From Numida meleagris (taxonomy: Eukaryota; Chordata; Aves; Galliformes; Numididae): 64,000 nucleotides of DNA. The stretch lies in assembly GCF_002078875.1 (NCBI RefSeq), contig NC_034409.1:100710806-100774805 (forward strand), in the 5' to 3' direction. The position numbers and the translations under genes were made by a program. Each line of letters begins with the position of its first letter. Position 1 is the stretch's first letter. Positions 29,742 through 45,080 of the stretch are shown one piece after another. The notes below the pieces were generated by a model. It made no database searches and was not told where the DNA came from. It was given only the letters and a program-made list of their open reading frames with translations.

Positions 29742-31901
29742 ATATTTCAGAAAAGTCCTAAGTCTTCCTTTGCTCTAGATGTACTTGTTTAGAATAACAT
29801 AGCATTGATCTCAAATATTTACATCTAAGCCGACTGACTTCCTGAAGGAAGTCTAAGCACCTATTGTGAGCACCTGTAAAACCTTACTTACGCACACACG
29901 CACTTTATACACATACACAAAATATAATTCAACAAGAAACATCCTATTATCTTCAAATGTGAGCAGCATAGAAAATATTCATCACATAAGAGACATAACT
30001 CAGGTGCTTTAACTCACATTAACAAAATTTTTGAAAAATGAACTCATGTGTCAAACCACAATAAAAAAAATTACTGCAATTCAGAAGTGAAGTACAACAA
30101 CGAGCAATTCTCAGGCTTGAAAAAACATTAAGTATTAGTAAATTTTCTTCCCCTCACCACCTTAAGAAAATATCTACTTATTGTACTGATTTCCACTTGC
30201 AAACTACTGTGATAATTTAAGTTCATCTAAAACAATTTCTCACTTTCTAATCAGAAAAGCACAGTGTGAGTTATGTATTCACCAGGTTATGTCCCTACAC
30301 ATTCACACTGAATTGGATTTCATATGCACGCCTTTAATCTTCTTGGCAAACTTCACAATAAATTCACCCATAAATTTTAGAGCCTACAACATACATTTCT
30401 TCCTATACTACATAGGAGAATAAGTGTAGGTCTGTTTTAAATGTCAAGCTTTTTCAAAGAAGGGCATTTTCTACCATTTTACTGATGTTTAGAAAATGAC
30501 TATCCCGTAATGTCGCAAGATCTTTTTGGCCCACTTGAAAAACCTCTTTCCCTCACGCATATATTACACTCTATCCCTAGCTAAGGCAACTTTCTTACTG
30601 ATAAGATACAAGCTGCCCAACACATCTACCCACTCATGATTCAAAACAATCTTCTTATTTCTGTCAAAGGCAATTAGCCTGAATAAACAGACCATATAAA
30701 TCCATTTAAACGATCATACAGTGCATGTGTATGATTATACAGATAGCAACAATGGAAGCACTATAAACTGCTTGATCTCCTGCACTAGGGCTTACACAAA
30801 GTAACAGGCCACAGGAACAGCAATCTGAAGAGGTTCCTGGGGGCAGCTCTAAGGAAGGGTATGGGGGACCCTGCTCACCCCCAGCAGCCTCTCTGAAGGC
30901 CAGGCTGCCCAGTGGTCGCTTTAGTTCCTTTCCTCATATGCTGCATTGGACAGCCCGGAGCTGCTGTCCCCCAGGACAGAGCTGCAGTTTTTGCCCAGGA
31001 GGGGACAACATCTCTTGTTCTTCTCTCTCCAAGGAACGCATGAACTCACTGTCTGCTGATTACCCAGTAAAGCCACTTGGCTATCCTCGCGGCTGCACTG
31101 GGCCCAGCTTCTCCTGTTAGGTCTAGCTTATGAAGGAGACAGCGAGTCTTTTGGGATACGACACTCTTTCCTAGGCTAAACTGGAAAACAGGTCAAACCG
31201 GTGGGTTTGTTACGCTTTTTGTTTCTTTTATTATTGTTGTTGAGTGGGTTTTTTTTCTTTGTTCTTTTTTTTTGTTTTCACATCCCACTGCTCTGTTTTT
31301 GAACAGAAGACACGTTAAAGCACATCCTTCTCCTTACTTCCTGCAGAGACAAGGAGATTGCTTTCACATATCTGTCAAATATCACTGGCTCTAATTCATG
31401 TCCTAGTCCTGAAGTCAAAACTTAGTTAACAAATATGGAACAACAGCAGCAAGTTCACTGAAATACCATCCTGTTCGAACACTTTACATTACAGCTGCTC
31501 CTCCATGCACTTTACCTTTCACACAAACTGCAATTCGAGATCAGTGTCCTGAAGTCAGATTACACAGAAGAATGCCAGCTGTATGCTGATACATGCAGTA
31601 GGCATCTCAACATATAAAAAAAATAGGCAGGCCAGAAGCAACACCACCACTGCATTTGTTCTCCAGACGCATCTTGCAGTACTTACAGTCCAATTCCCCA
31701 GTATAACACTTGAAATTTGACAAAAATGAACATTAAAAGTTTGTACAAATGCAAATGAGACAAATAATTTTTACAGGCATTCCTCTCAGAACAAATGAAC
31801 GGCAGGCTCTATTTCAAGACACTGACTATGTGTCAAGGAAGAGGTGTGCAAGCTTCCATGTACATACATATAAATGCATTGTGTATTTCGTCTATAACAC
31901 T
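29742..31901. other. APP intron 1 segment, no gene seen
   Basis: Mostly AT-rich. A GC-richer patch at about 30820-31110 and a T-rich low-complexity run at about 31208-31281 stand out. Neither could be assigned to a family. Confidence 0.65.
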
Positions 31902-32142
31902 TCAAGCTCAAAGAGGGTAGATTTAAGCTGGAAATTAGGAAAAAATCTTTTACAGTGAAGGTGGTGAGGCACTGGAACAGGTTGCGCAGAGATGTGGCTG
32001 ATGGTGAAGACTTTCAAGGCAAGGCTGGATTAGACCCTGGGCAACATGATCTAGTTGTGCATGTCCCTGTTCATTGCAGGGGAGTTGGAAGGGACCTCTG
32101 AAGGCCATCTAGTCCAACTCTAAGGATTCTATGATTCTGTGG
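31902..32142 (+). repeat. CR1 LINE, 3' end
   Basis: CTCAAAGAGGGTAGATTTAA, then GAGGCACTGGAACAGGTTGC, GTTGGAAGGGACCTCTGAAG and a final AAGGATTCTATGATTCTG, in CR1 order. 5'-truncated; antisense to APP. Confidence 0.92.
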
Positions 32143-33951
32143 TAACACTGATCTGTACAAATGTAGACTAGAAGACAACCTTAATGTTAATTTTTTTTTT
32201 TTTTAGTAAAAGGACCCATAAAAATAGTAGATAAAAATTCTCAGTCTTCAAAAAATGCATGACAGCAATTTTTCATTTCTTTGCTTTCTGTGTTAATGTG
32301 ACAAGCTTGTTAAAAATAATCACCACCTTAAATCCACTGTGATTTGCACAGTGTTGGCATCATTTCACTCAAAAGACACCACTGAAGACAGAAAGCTTAA
32401 CGAGAGAGTTTGAAAATCTTAAACTATTTCCATAAATCCAGATTTGGGGATATGAAATTTATTTTTACTGTACAGCGAACTACTATAAAATCAAATGCCC
32501 CAATGAGTTGTTTACCAAACGGCTTTTTCAGACCACCGTTGAAGAACTTGTTCTCTTGTTCTGCATCTTACTCAAAGAATCTACAGCAGTGAAGCATTTA
32601 TCACCCCAGCTCCCATTCAGCTTTCTGGGACTTCTAAGTCTCTGGCACAGTACAAATAAAACACAAGTGTTTACTTGTAGACCAGATCACTGTTAGACAG
32701 CTGACTTTTTAACTCTGAACCTGCACATATTAATCATCTACTACATCATCATATAAAAAAATGCACATGGGTAAGTGAAATGTGAGAAATCTTTCTACTC
32801 TCTTCACAAAGTTTATAATGGACCAAAAATGGAGCCATTCTACATAATGGACTGTTTCTTTCCTTACCTTTAACAGAAAGGGAGCAACTGTAACAAAAAT
32901 ACTGTCTACAACAATAAGTCCATTCAGAAACCATGAATTCAGTCTCTCCTCAGAAAGAAAACGCGATAGGGAAGAGGTGAAAAAGGCTCTGAAGGGACTT
33001 CAGAACTGGGACATAAGCAGCCACAAATAACCTGTTAAGTAACGTAATATTACTGAACTAAAGACAGCACTGCAGTGTTAACCATGCTACAGACATCTCC
33101 CAGCTTCTGCTCACATCTCAACTTTGAATGCCATTTCCTTCCTCAGTAATGAATGCCTGAAACCGCGAGCCATCACGCTCACCTTCCCTATGTAGAACTC
33201 CCACTTTTATTTCCTTCTCCTTTTGCCCTGCTTTACTTCAAACTTTCTGCTGACTCTTAAGTGGAAAAAAGTAAGGCTATGGCCTATCAAAATTATTTAC
33301 TACTACTTGTTCTGAAGCACCGCATTCAGCTCTGGAAACCTTTTGTTATGAACCAGCACACCCCAGCAGAACAACCACAAAGTCAGCACCAGATTAAGTG
33401 TTTATCAGGCTTAAGGGAATAAAATAAATGCAAGAACTAGAATGAAGTAGACCATCAAGAGCCAGTTTCTGCAACAGCAATTGAATCCCACTACAGGAAC
33501 CGTTCATTTTCCAGTTTTATTTCTTTTCTGTATTCCTTTAAATCAGTTTTCAGAATCAAGAGATTGGAAAGGAACATAGTATTGTCATCAGTGCTGACAT
33601 TTCTCCATATTAATTCATCTATTAAATCTGACCTTAATATATCTAACCAAAATAATTTCCTTCCTAAACTGAGCATCTCACTTTTTGCAAACTGTTTGAG
33701 GCTACAAAACCAAATCTAGTTTGAAATTGCCATCACTTAAAACCTCTTTAAAAGTTTTAAGGAAAATACTTCTAAAGAACAGCTACAGAAAAGGTTTCAT
33801 TCTAAATGTTCAGCGAAGGGGATGAGGAGGGAAACACACGATGAAGATAGTTAGTTACTTTTAATAAGAAAGTTGAAGAATCAAAAGCAGCATTATTCCT
33901 CACATAAATCAGTGCATACATTGCCTGAGATACCTATCTGCCAGCTTGGCG
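32143..33951. other. APP intron 1 segment, no gene seen
   Basis: AT-rich intron DNA with a T-run at about 32192-32205. Nothing else was recognised. Confidence 0.7.
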
Positions 33952-34093
33952 TGGGGAAGGGGTCACCATTCCTGGAGGTGTTCAAGAGCCTTTTGGATGT
34001 GGTACTTAGGGACAGGATTTAGTGGGCAATATTGGTGGTAGGTTGGACTGGATGATCTCAGAGGTCTTTTCCAACCTTAATAATTCTACGATA
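33952..34093 (+). repeat. CR1 LINE, short 3' end
   Basis: TTCCTGGAGGTGTTCAAGAG through GGTTGGACTGGATGATCTCA to TTCCAACCTTAATAATTCTA. About 140 bp; antisense to APP. Confidence 0.9.
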
Positions 34094-37000
34094 CCTCAGC
34101 CAAATCTACTGGGAAGTACAGACCTCCTGCCATCTTGCCAAGGATGCAAGTCAGAGAGTACGGGGTGGGTTATTCTCTTAAAAACAAAGCAGAACTTGGG
34201 ACGTTGCACATGTAAGATGCAGGGAGCATCATTCTGCCACACACACAGAACAGCTGCAGGACACCTGGGGCAGTGCCTAGCCTCCCATGTCAGCCACTGC
34301 TGAAGCTTCAGACCTCTGACAGACCAGAACGGGACACCTGCAATGACCTAAGACAGAACTCGAGTTGTTCTTCTCTTAACTTTTTGCACTGAGGAACAGT
34401 ACTGGCCACCAGGCAGCCCATGGCCCTGTCAGGGTGCTGAAGCAGCTTGGCTGTGTGCACGAGAGAGGCTGCTCCTTCAGCACCAGATGGTGAAGTGCTG
34501 CAGCAGCCTATTCCAAGCAACCACAGAACTGTAACCCAAGCACACATAACACTGGCATCACAATAAGTTTTTTTTTTTCTTTTAACAGATAAATTACTGT
34601 GTCTTCCAATTCTGCATTGTTTATCAACCAGCCAATTGCAAAAAGCAGACAACAGACCTGTCTGCGGTCAGGCTGGCATCGACGCTTGCAGTGAGGTCCA
34701 GGACACAAGTGCAAGAGAATCACACAGGGTGACACCCTATCTGCTTGCAAAGGCCGCATTGATCCAGGCACCTGCAAGCTCCCGTGCCTGAGCTGCTGGC
34801 AGCACATCCACAGCACCACCAGAGCCTGTGCAGAACAGCCTATCTGCACAACTGACAGGCAGCGGTGGCCTAATTAACATCCACTTGCAGCGAGGATGAG
34901 AGCAACAGGAGAGAGGAAACAGATAAAAATCTGTGAAGCACAGGAAAACCACAACTTCAGAATAAATAGGAACCCTAAAATTGAGGCAAGCCCATGGCCA
35001 AGGGAATGCAAATGGGCCCATCTCCACATCTCCCCACCACAGCGTTCCCTGCCAGCGGCCAGCCCAGCCACTGCAGATCCCCAGCCACAGCAGGGCAGGC
35101 TGGGGCTGCCCCAACAGCTCCTGGGCACCCCACCCAGACCATAGATTTCCATTCACACGTGACTACTGCCAAAACGTGCTTTGGGCACAAAGAGAGTCAT
35201 CACCTAAGGTTTTGATGCATTTCAGCAGACACATTCAGGTTCTCTGAATGTTTAACATAGCCTGCATTAGGAGACTCTGAGCGCTTGCATAGCTATGGAA
35301 GAGTAAATAAATGTGGGAAATTTCTTAAATCCACCAAATTAACCCACAGACTGCACGGCAACAAGAGAACAGGCTGTGGCACCATCCCTTCAAACACTGG
35401 TGCAGAGCAAATGGAGATCTAGGCCTCTCAGCCTCCTCAGTATGTCCCAGGCTCACTTCTCCTCCAAGCAAGTTTTCTTCCACACAGACAGACACATCTG
35501 AGGGCAGCACCAGACCCACTGGGCTGCCCCGCACACTGCCTGCCAGTACTTCAACCACCCTGAGTTTTGATTCTTCCAGAATGACTGCACCCCAGGGGGT
35601 CCAAGAGCTCTCAAACCCAAGCACAGTACAATCTCACATGCACCAGTGCTCTCTTAGCTTTGTGCAAAGGGCAGCTCCCTCCCGTGTCAGAAGGACTTAG
35701 AACAAGTGTTGAGAAGGATGGCTCCAAGCTGACAGGATCCCTGCTCGTCTTCAAAGCCAACCTGCTTATTTATTTCATATGCCCCAAACCATCTGCCTGC
35801 GATGAATGCTATGCTGGCTGGCTTGGATGCACCACTGGGCATGCTGTGAACAGCAGAGCACTGTGAAGAAATGTGTGCATGCTGGGCAGCCTGGAAACAC
35901 CTCACCAGGCCCACCAGAATGCAGGACTGAGGCCATCTGCCTCACTTGGTGTCATCACAAAACACAGAGCAATAGGCTCAAAAAATTTTAAGTGCTCAAG
36001 ATGCAAACAGACACTCCTGTGTGACGCAGCAAAACCTAAAACAAAATATAAATAGGAAGTGTGTTCATGTCAAAGTGATGAGTATATTTAGATTTGGGAG
36101 TCTGACTACATAAAATAAAGCACTTCTATGCCATCCAATCTCATTTCTGTTTTTTTTTTCTGTACCTATAAGCACAACCAACCTCAGACTAGATTTCAAA
36201 TCTAACTGGGGAAGATGGACAGTGGCAGGAACCATTATTTATAAACTGATCATGACTACTGCAAGAAGCTCTCGCCTGTCTCTTCATTCCTATAATAATG
36301 CATCACTGCCTACCAATATTGAACCTTCGTAACTTCACTATTCATAACAAACCAACAAAATGGTTTGCAAAATTTATGTTCCCATTAATTTCCAGAGACC
36401 AAAAATCACCGTTTAGAGAACGTTTTGACCAAAATAAGTAAGCAGTTTTCAGTATTAAGAACTTGAGATATCTCCTGCCAAGACAGGCAGAAGAATCAGC
36501 TTTTCATCTATGAAAAGAACTGCAGACTTGACATCTGCATTTTGTCAGTCACCTCCATGCACTTCTCCTCCACTGCCAACCTAACACACAGCACAAACTG
36601 CAACTTCAGCAAACATCTTAAAAACGTGAGTATAAGATATGCTTCTGTGGAAATGTTATTGTATCTGCTAAGGTTTATTACACTTCTGAAAACATCACTT
36701 CCTTTCTGCAGGAAAAAACTGCCATATCCAGCTCTTCCTCTTCATATTCCTACAGCTCCAACACTCTTTCCTCTCTTAAGGCACTGACACGCAGCAGAGC
36801 CCAGTTGGCAGCACCGCTGTCAGCCCAATTTATCTGTAGTTGTAGGTAGGACAGAAGGCTTCCTCCAGCAGGAACCAGGACTGAGCAAGGCACGTTGGAA
36901 ATTGTAGGTGACAAAAGATGTATGCACACTGCATGCACTCAATGTCTCTAAGCGAACTCAGTTTCAAAATGCAGCACACATAGTCAATGCAGAAGATTCT

Positions 37001-40000
37001 TCAGGTATACCTGGTCATTTATTCCACCTGCAAGACCAGATTTGTATCAGGTACACATTTAACTTGATCGTTTTAAGCATCTGACATAGGTATGCCCAGT
37101 ACATAATTAATAGAAATATCCTTTATGTGAAGAGTACAGCCCTCACACAGTGTGCATTTATACCTTATTCCCAGCACGAGACTCAAAAGTGAAGCTCTCC
37201 AGATGACTTTTATAAATAAACAAACACACATCTACCCTTGAAACACCACACTGGGACTACTGCCCAGGCCACGACTGACCATGGCTTTTATGCTTGTTTG
37301 CCTTTTGCATTTCCAAGTATCATGTTGGGAAATACCTACAGCAGTTGCTGTAGGACACCATGGTTCTGTTCAAATCTCATTTCAAGACTGTGGATTGTAA
37401 AATTTTATGGCATGCTACAGAATGTTTCAATAGAGACCTAAGTAATTGATCGTTAAAAAAAAGGTTTTGAAATTAGATTACAATAGCTATATTCTTTCTT
37501 AATTAATAATGAATAAAACATTTAAATAAGACTACTGGGAACCTGTAACAGATAGTCTATTGTTAGTTTTATCTTAATAGCAACAGAAGAATAGGTAAGC
37601 TGCATTTAAATTTGTATTAGTATAGTCTGCTAAAACAAATCCTAAAAAAAAAAAAACAGATTTTCCAGAGGTGTTTTCATTTATTGAGTTTCCTGCTAAG
37701 AAGTCAAACATTGAACTGTAGACATGCACACTGTCACTGTGCCTGTGATTTTGCTCAATGCCATGGACCTGACAAAGCTTCTCACACGGTATTAACTAAG
37801 CTACTATGCTCCATCTTTGAACAGATTTTGTTAGCCTAAAAGTAAACTCCAGCATATTAGCAGGATGAATGTAAGCAATGACTCTGCAGGAGAAGAGGCA
37901 ATGTACTATTTATTAACTAACTGGGCTGGGGAACATGAGATGTGTTGTTAAAGATAACCCCAGACTTATTTTCCACCCAAGTGAGCAAACACAAATTCAG
38001 AGATCCTAATGAGCACAGCCTACCTGACTCTTTCCTCAGATGAGAACTCTGCAGCTAGCCATCATTAGCATTGCTTAACTTTAGTATGCACTCATGTGTG
38101 TGCATATGTATCAACACACAAACACAACCACAACAGCCTACCCTGCCATTTCAGATTTAAACTACAGCAGGGATTGCTTTAAGCAGTGTCTCCAAAACGG
38201 CTGTTTACCACTTTCACTGCCTATGAAAAGGGGAGAGGTACAAATGCAATGACTTTCAAGTTGAACTTCTCTTTTTGTAAACACTCATTTAACACCATTT
38301 CCATCCCCCCCTTCCCTTTGAGCCCTAAAAGAAGCAGCTGGACATGGGGTGTAATCTCAGCTCATGGCCATGCATGGCAGCCCCGGTGCCTTTTTTTGAA
38401 GAGTAGTGCTAGGAATCAGAAGAGGCAGAAATGCCTCCAGTCACAAGGAAAGTCCTTTTCAAAGTATTCTGATGCTCACGTTTATCTTTTTAGCATGTAC
38501 TGTTACTTTTAATGACCACAGTTCACTGACTGTGCTACCTTAGTCAAAGTGAGTGCCTATAGTGAAGCAGCTGCAAGACCTTGTCAGCTCTGCCACCACC
38601 CTGGCTACCACTGTGTTAGCAAGCACCTGGGGGACACAGGACAACCCAGAGAGCAAAGCTGAGGGCTCCATGCCACAGAGCTCAGCCCACAGCACTGCAC
38701 CAAGCCCTGCACTGTCACTCAGTACCTCCTACACCAATGTGACAAACTTCAATGCCAACACAGACGCGGCAGGAAGCCACCACTGTCAACAAAAAACAGG
38801 TTATTATAAATAGCCCACAGACTTGGCAAATTGACAGCCACTGCTTTGTAGTATGAACAGATTTGTAGTATAAACTAGGGGAAAAAAATTCCTCCCGCAA
38901 ACTCATAATAATTGCTAACAACCATCAGGAATACCTTCCTTCCTACAGACATGGGCGAAGCTGAGGAAAGGATGTGGCTAACAGGAGAAGGGCAGTGCTT
39001 TGCCAAACCTATTCTCTAGGCAAGCACCACTTTGCCAGACAGCAACCAGCCAATACCTAGTCACCTCTACTTCAAAAGAACGTCCTGAGAGCCAAGCCTC
39101 ACCAAGAGAAAATGATTTCCTCCTGACACCTCAGAAAAATAACCTGTGCGGGAACCACACACGTCCACATCCAGAGAATGGAAAACAACAACCCAAGTCA
39201 AGTACACCCACATGCTGTCACAAACCAAGACTCAAAGCAAGATAGCATAAGTGTCATCCACCGCATCCTCACTGATGAGGGCCAAAGAAGGGAGGCAGAG
39301 ACCAAGAAGGTGTGACAGCACACAGAAGACACACCAAGCAGATCAAGCCCAAGCTGGAAAGACTTCCCAGTATCACCGTCAGCACAGGAGCATATTAAGC
39401 ACCACCTTTCCTAGTGGTAATTAGTGAAAGAAAGGCATATATTTTTAAAGCATCTTCCCCATCATCCTCCCATCATTAAGAACTGGGAAGAGACAGAAAA
39501 CCACTCTGAGCCATGGGTGGGTGTGGCAGCTAACCCAACATTAACCGAGTATTTGTTGCATGAATACCTTCAAGTACAACTAGGCTGCATATTTCGAACA
39601 CTTCCAGGCAACCAAACCCATGTTCCAACTCAGAATTACATCTACAGGTAGTGTAAGCTCCTAAACATCTCGATGTGGGGAAGACATTAAGGATTTACGT
39701 ACATGCATCTAACAGCCCACGGAGAGGGAAATACATTTTTAAAGATAATCTGCCTAAATAACACATGCAGTATCTATATGTACATTTACCAAAAAAAAAA
39801 AAAAAACCTGGCCTATTTCCTCTTGAAAGTCATAATACCCCTTACATTAGCATGGAAACCAGCTACAAAATTAAAAATTTACTAAAGATTGAGAACTCAC
39901 TGAGATGAAGCACTCTTATTTCAAATGACAAACTCTCCTTCATTAATATTGCATTTTTAGCTACGTCTAAAAAAAAATCTCATTTTTCCAACACTTCTGC

Positions 40001-43000
40001 TGTAAGCTCTAAAACAAGCAATTTCTCAGAAAAAATCCCTGCTGCCTGTTGCAAGTGCCAATGATCCAGCAATTATTATAAGCATTTTTGAACACCTAAT
40101 CAAAACAATGCAGGCTGTACAACTGCATTACTTATTCTGTTGAGAGAACAGAGATTTGTAATTAGAGTGCTACTTTTGAAAATAAAACCACTGCATTCTA
40201 TTAAGAAAAAGCTACACTGAAACTCATGCAATTCACTTTTCCACTGCCAGTTTACACACCACTTGCCCTCTGTTACTGCTTATAGGGAAAATCAGGTTAG
40301 TATGCTTAAACCAAGTCTAAGCATTGCACACAACTAACACCATGTGCTGTACACAAACTTGGCTAAGACTGAAAACAAAAAGACAGCAAAGCACATGTAC
40401 TATTTTGGGCATCAGAACACTTTTGAAAACAGAGAGAGGGAGCAAAGTTTGTAAGAAGACGAAAACAAACCACTAGCATGGTATATAAAAATCTGTTGAC
40501 AAAGACGTAAGAAGTTTCAGCTTAACTCTGTAGGTGCTCATCTATTTCATTTCTATGTTTTTCACTGCTCTTGATACTTAAGTTTACCAATTACATAGGT
40601 AAGCCCTCTTTGAAAGATCTAAAGGTGTTGCCAAAATACTGAACTTTCACTGACACTTGCCTTTCCCATCTCCAGTTTAAACAGTGTCCAAAGTACCACC
40701 ACTACAAACAATAAATATTTCCAAGTATGTTCTTCCCGAAGCTGTGCCCTCCCTAGTTTCTAAAACAAAAACATAAAGATTGTGCACAGCAAAGAGCATC
40801 ATACAGACTCAGAAGAGCTAAAACCCAACAGGGCAGGCACTGCATGCCACTCCTGCTCCAGGTCAGTTTCTTTTTTCAAAGCACAAGCAGAAAGGCAAAG
40901 GGAATGCACCACACTGAATACAAAATCTTAGGCGTCCTCGACACTGAACCAATTTAGGTACCATATGAGATTTGACTAAGTGGGACTGATAATGCAATGG
41001 CACTTCCCCAAGGAATTTTTATGTGCTTTTAACTACATGTAATTGAAGCCGCAGGAACAGGTGGCTAGAAATATTCTCTTTGTTTTCTACTCCTTTTGGC
41101 TTCAAAAAACATGACTTCTGAATTTCTTTACCATCTGGTTTAGCCAGAAGACTTGGTAATCTCCAACATAGACTGTAAATTCAAACAAAGTAGATGGAAG
41201 GCTACATCTTCAAGGTATGCATTAGGTAAAAATCTAGATGTATTTTAATTAGGAAGCATTACCATCCCTCCCCACCCCTCACAAAGATTAAATAGGATTC
41301 GTAAGGCTTTCCCTCTGCTCTTCTTGATTCTTGCAAGCAATTCACTAGTTCACAGAAACCATCCACCACTTCTTTCCATCACCTTGGGAAAGCCACCTGG
41401 CCTTGTTTTTACAGCACACACCACAAAGCAGCCTAACAGCTCTGCCTTTTTTCTTCCCTTGCAGACTATCTTCAGGCAGACCACCTATTTGGCTGCCGAC
41501 ATGATTAAAAACAGCTTTTCCATTAGGAAGCCATTGACACCGTATGTTTCACAAAGTAAGATAGCTGGAACAAGAATACAGACAGGTTTTTTTTGTTTTG
41601 TTTGAGGTGAACCTTGTACAGTGCTGCTTCTACTGAAACAAGAAATCAGGAAGTTAGACCAAGACAAGCAGCTGTATACCTAAAAAGACCTGACAAAGAC
41701 AGTACTGACTCAAGGACAACTCTAACATGAACTGACTGCGCAGTAAGAAAGAACAAAAATTTTCATTTCTAAAGAAGATGCTCCAAACTTCTCAGATCCC
41801 AGAGCGAAGGGCAGAATGCTTAAATTTAACTTAGAGTACTCCTTAGCCAGCATGGTCATTCACAACCCCAGGAAACTGCCCAGAAACTGTTTTCTTCTTT
41901 CTTTAAGATGTGTTTAGTGGAGTCATGGAGACAATTTGAACACGCAGAGTGAAGAGAACTGCAGGCAGATCTAATTCCAAACCTGTTTTGCACTATCAGC
42001 AGGTGTGGCAAAACACACCAGAGGAACCCAGCTTGCTGGTGTTTGATTCTACTCTAGCATCTCTTGCTTCAGCAGGACAAATAGTAGGAAAAACAAAAAC
42101 CAAACTGTTTAAAGAATTAAGAAAGCTCAACATATCACTCTTCTTTTAAATCATAATTTAACACTACGAGCAGACACTTCCAAGTTTTTCCTCAAGTAGA
42201 TCTATAAGCATTAGCACAAACATCTCGGAAATCCAAAACCATACTAAGCAGTTTCTCTTAGAAAATGGTGGCTCAGACTTAAAATTAAAAAAATCAAGTT
42301 CAAGACTTAGCTATACGTGTACTTTGGCAACAACACCAAAACTTGTATCCTAAAATCAACAAGTAAATAACTTATGCAGTTATCTGCCATCAATACTAAT
42401 GCCTGCAAGCCAAAAAGTGCACAACATCAGGACACTGCCGTATTCCCTGAGGATGCTTTTCAAGTTGGTGGAATCTTCATGTGAATACAGAATTTAAATC
42501 CCGCCACATAGAGGGTGCCTGCTCTCATCTCCTGTGCCTCATTGGCTACTGGATTTCTCCTGTTTGCCACAGTGCAGCCCAACATCTTGTATTTACCCCT
42601 CTGGAAAATCACTTACACAGTCTTTACTCTTCCTTTGCCTCCACAGTCTGGAGGCAAAAAATGCATTTCCCTTCTCAGCTTACCACAAGTCTGTACTGTT
42701 AAAAACATGTCCACAGTTTCCTATTTGAACGCCTTCCAGACAGCGCTAGCTGTCAGGCCTTTCCTTGCCTGCTATTTCCTCTTTGTAGAGGCAATTAAGG
42801 CAGTGTTCAATCTTCCTTGTAATAAATCAGATTATCTTTCTCATTTGGTTTTACCTCCAGATCTAGAGTTCAAATAAGTAAATGAAGTTGCACCCGTCCC
42901 TCAGAACTGCCAGCACCTAACCCAATCCCCTGTTTGCCAACCCTTCCTTGGGGAAGATGGGCTCTCCTCCAGGGCTGGGCTCAGCAGCCCCAAACTCACA

Positions 43001-44854
43001 ACCGACCCCCCTCCCCCCCCAAAGTCACCTTAAATTCATTCTATACTCATTCAAGTTCTCCACACAGCCAAGCCCCCACTACCCTGCAGGGCCAAGCCCT
43101 GCACCTAGCCTTCCACCTAGGAGACCATGCCACACAGGCTAGCCTGGATTTTCAGGGCCTGGGCCTTGATCTTCAGTATTTGTCTGCTGCCCACACAAGT
43201 CTTGTTAAATTCAAACAGGAGCTTGGTTGTTTCATGCATAATTACAATCTAAATTCCAATCTAGAGTTGTTGTGCAAATCCTGTCCCATTTAAATATGTC
43301 TTTAGAAGTAGTTTAGACTGCGATTTCAACCCGCTGTTTATCAGAGATTTTCTCTCAAAGCTCAGCTGTTCACAGGATTTTCTTCTGAACATCTCCAGAA
43401 AGACTTTAGATGCTCAGCTCTAAGGAAGCCCCCTAACCAGCACTGGGCTTTAACAATGCCCATGGGCCTCAGTGAGCCTGTGGCTCTGTGCAAGGTGCCA
43501 CACAGGCCCAGATCAGCAGCTGCCTCCTGACCCTGCCAGTACCTCCAATGCTGGCCACACACTGAAGCAAGGTTACAGCTCCAGTAAGCAAGACTGTGCT
43601 GGTTTTATAAGAGATGTCATTTTTATGTGGATCCACACAGGCATGACAGGCTAGCAGTGGAAGATGAAACACTTCACCTCAACAGCCCCAAGTTGTTGTG
43701 ATCATGATGCGCGTGATCAAGACACATTAAAGATGGGAAACTGGCTTTTTAATGTTAAGGTTAGCAGAAAAAAAAATCCTACCGTTACAAGAAATAAAAA
43801 GGAGAGAACACCACCAAAAATGAAACAAATCTAAACAGAAGTAAAACAGCCTTTCCTTGTCCAGACAAAATGTATTCCAGAGGTTCCCCCCAACTCCTTT
43901 AAACTCACATGCACACTTTGGGTCCCTCACTTGCTCTTTGACATTTTAGTTTTTGCAACTTTAGTTTTTAATTTCCTGAATAAAATTCAAATAATGAACT
44001 CTGAGGGTTTGGGGTTTTTTATTATTTGTATTCTCCATAATGCAAAGCTGACATTTTCATGATTAGTCACAATCTTCTGGATGTCAAGATTATAGACAAG
44101 TCCTCATCTGTAAGCTGCTTGCAGTTAAGTTCTAGAAGCTATATAAACACTGAAAGAACAGCTTGAGAGTTTCAATATCCTCAGTTTTAAAACTTTGTGA
44201 AGCAACTTCAGGTCAGCATTATTCTTCCAAGACTTAATGAAACTGAAGGTAGAACAGGTGAAAGTAAACAGCGATGGAATTACAATGCTAAAGCTGTGTC
44301 ATTAGAAGCAATTTTATTCCATGTCCTAGTTAAGAGAACTGGCCAGAGGACAGACAAAGCATACACTGCAGAAGAATATAAAATAAGCTTCAAAACAACC
44401 CCACAGCTTACCACATATTCTGCAAGTCTAGATGCTTACTAACACTATGCACACAAAAAAAGAATCACTAATTCCCATACTGCAACTACTCATCAACTAT
44501 AATCAAACAATTAATAAATTTAAATTTACAAAACTTGTAGGAAAATAAAAGAAAATTACTAAAAGGTTGAATGTCATTTTAAAGTCGATGTTTTTTATAG
44601 TATTTAGCAGCTATCTCCTCTTATTCAGTTTAAGCTCCGCTAAATAATAATCTTCCTTCACAGTGTAAATGTATAGGTACTGTGTACAAAAATAAGCCTT
44701 TATCATGATAAAAAAAATTGAAGCCAAGAATCGAGTTTATGAGAAACTTAGAACATGAACAGAATCAAACCTTTATCAAGAAAGAACATCAGAATTCCAT
44801 TACCCATATTTTAAGGCACAGGGAGCAAACAGTTTTTCAAGCTACCTTTCAGAT
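34094..44854. other. APP intron 1 central segment, no gene seen
   Basis: This is the longest stretch of intron 1 without a recognised CR1. 34100-35650 is richer in G+C than its surroundings and therefore carries many overlapping frames on both strands (up to 139 codons), none with recognisable domains or consistent coding bias. 38550-38810 has a Ser/Thr-rich frame of 87 codons with no ATG start. 42900-43160 has C-rich DNA. The rest is AT-rich. Confidence 0.6.
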
Positions 44855-45080
44855 AATCACAGAATCAAAGAATATCTCAAGTTGGAAGGGACCCACAAGG
44901 ATCACCAAGCCAAACTCTAGCACCACCCAAAATTCAAACCCTACATCGGACAGCATTGTCCAAATGCCTCTTGAACAGCAGCGGGCTTGGTACTATGACC
45001 ACTGCCCTGGGGAGCCTGTTCCAGTGCCTAACCTCTGGTAAAGAATCTTTTCCTTACACCCAACCTGACTCCTTCCTGAT
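44855..45080 (-). repeat. CR1 LINE, 3' end
   Basis: On the plus strand it starts AATCACAGAATCAAAGAATA, continues AGTTGGAAGGGACCCACAAG, CCTGGGGAGCCTGTTCCAGT and ends near CCCAACCTGACTCC, the antisense order of a CR1 3' end. Same orientation as APP. The frame at 44718-45041 is this repeat. Confidence 0.92.

Noticed and set aside
34308..35624. Cluster of frames up to 139 codons on both strands.
   Set aside because: They arise from moderately GC-rich DNA. No family resemblance or splice-supported exon was seen, and frames overlap on both strands.
38553..38813. Ser/Thr-rich frame of 86 codons.
   Set aside because: It begins at GTG rather than ATG, has no recognised domain, and lies inside APP intron 1.
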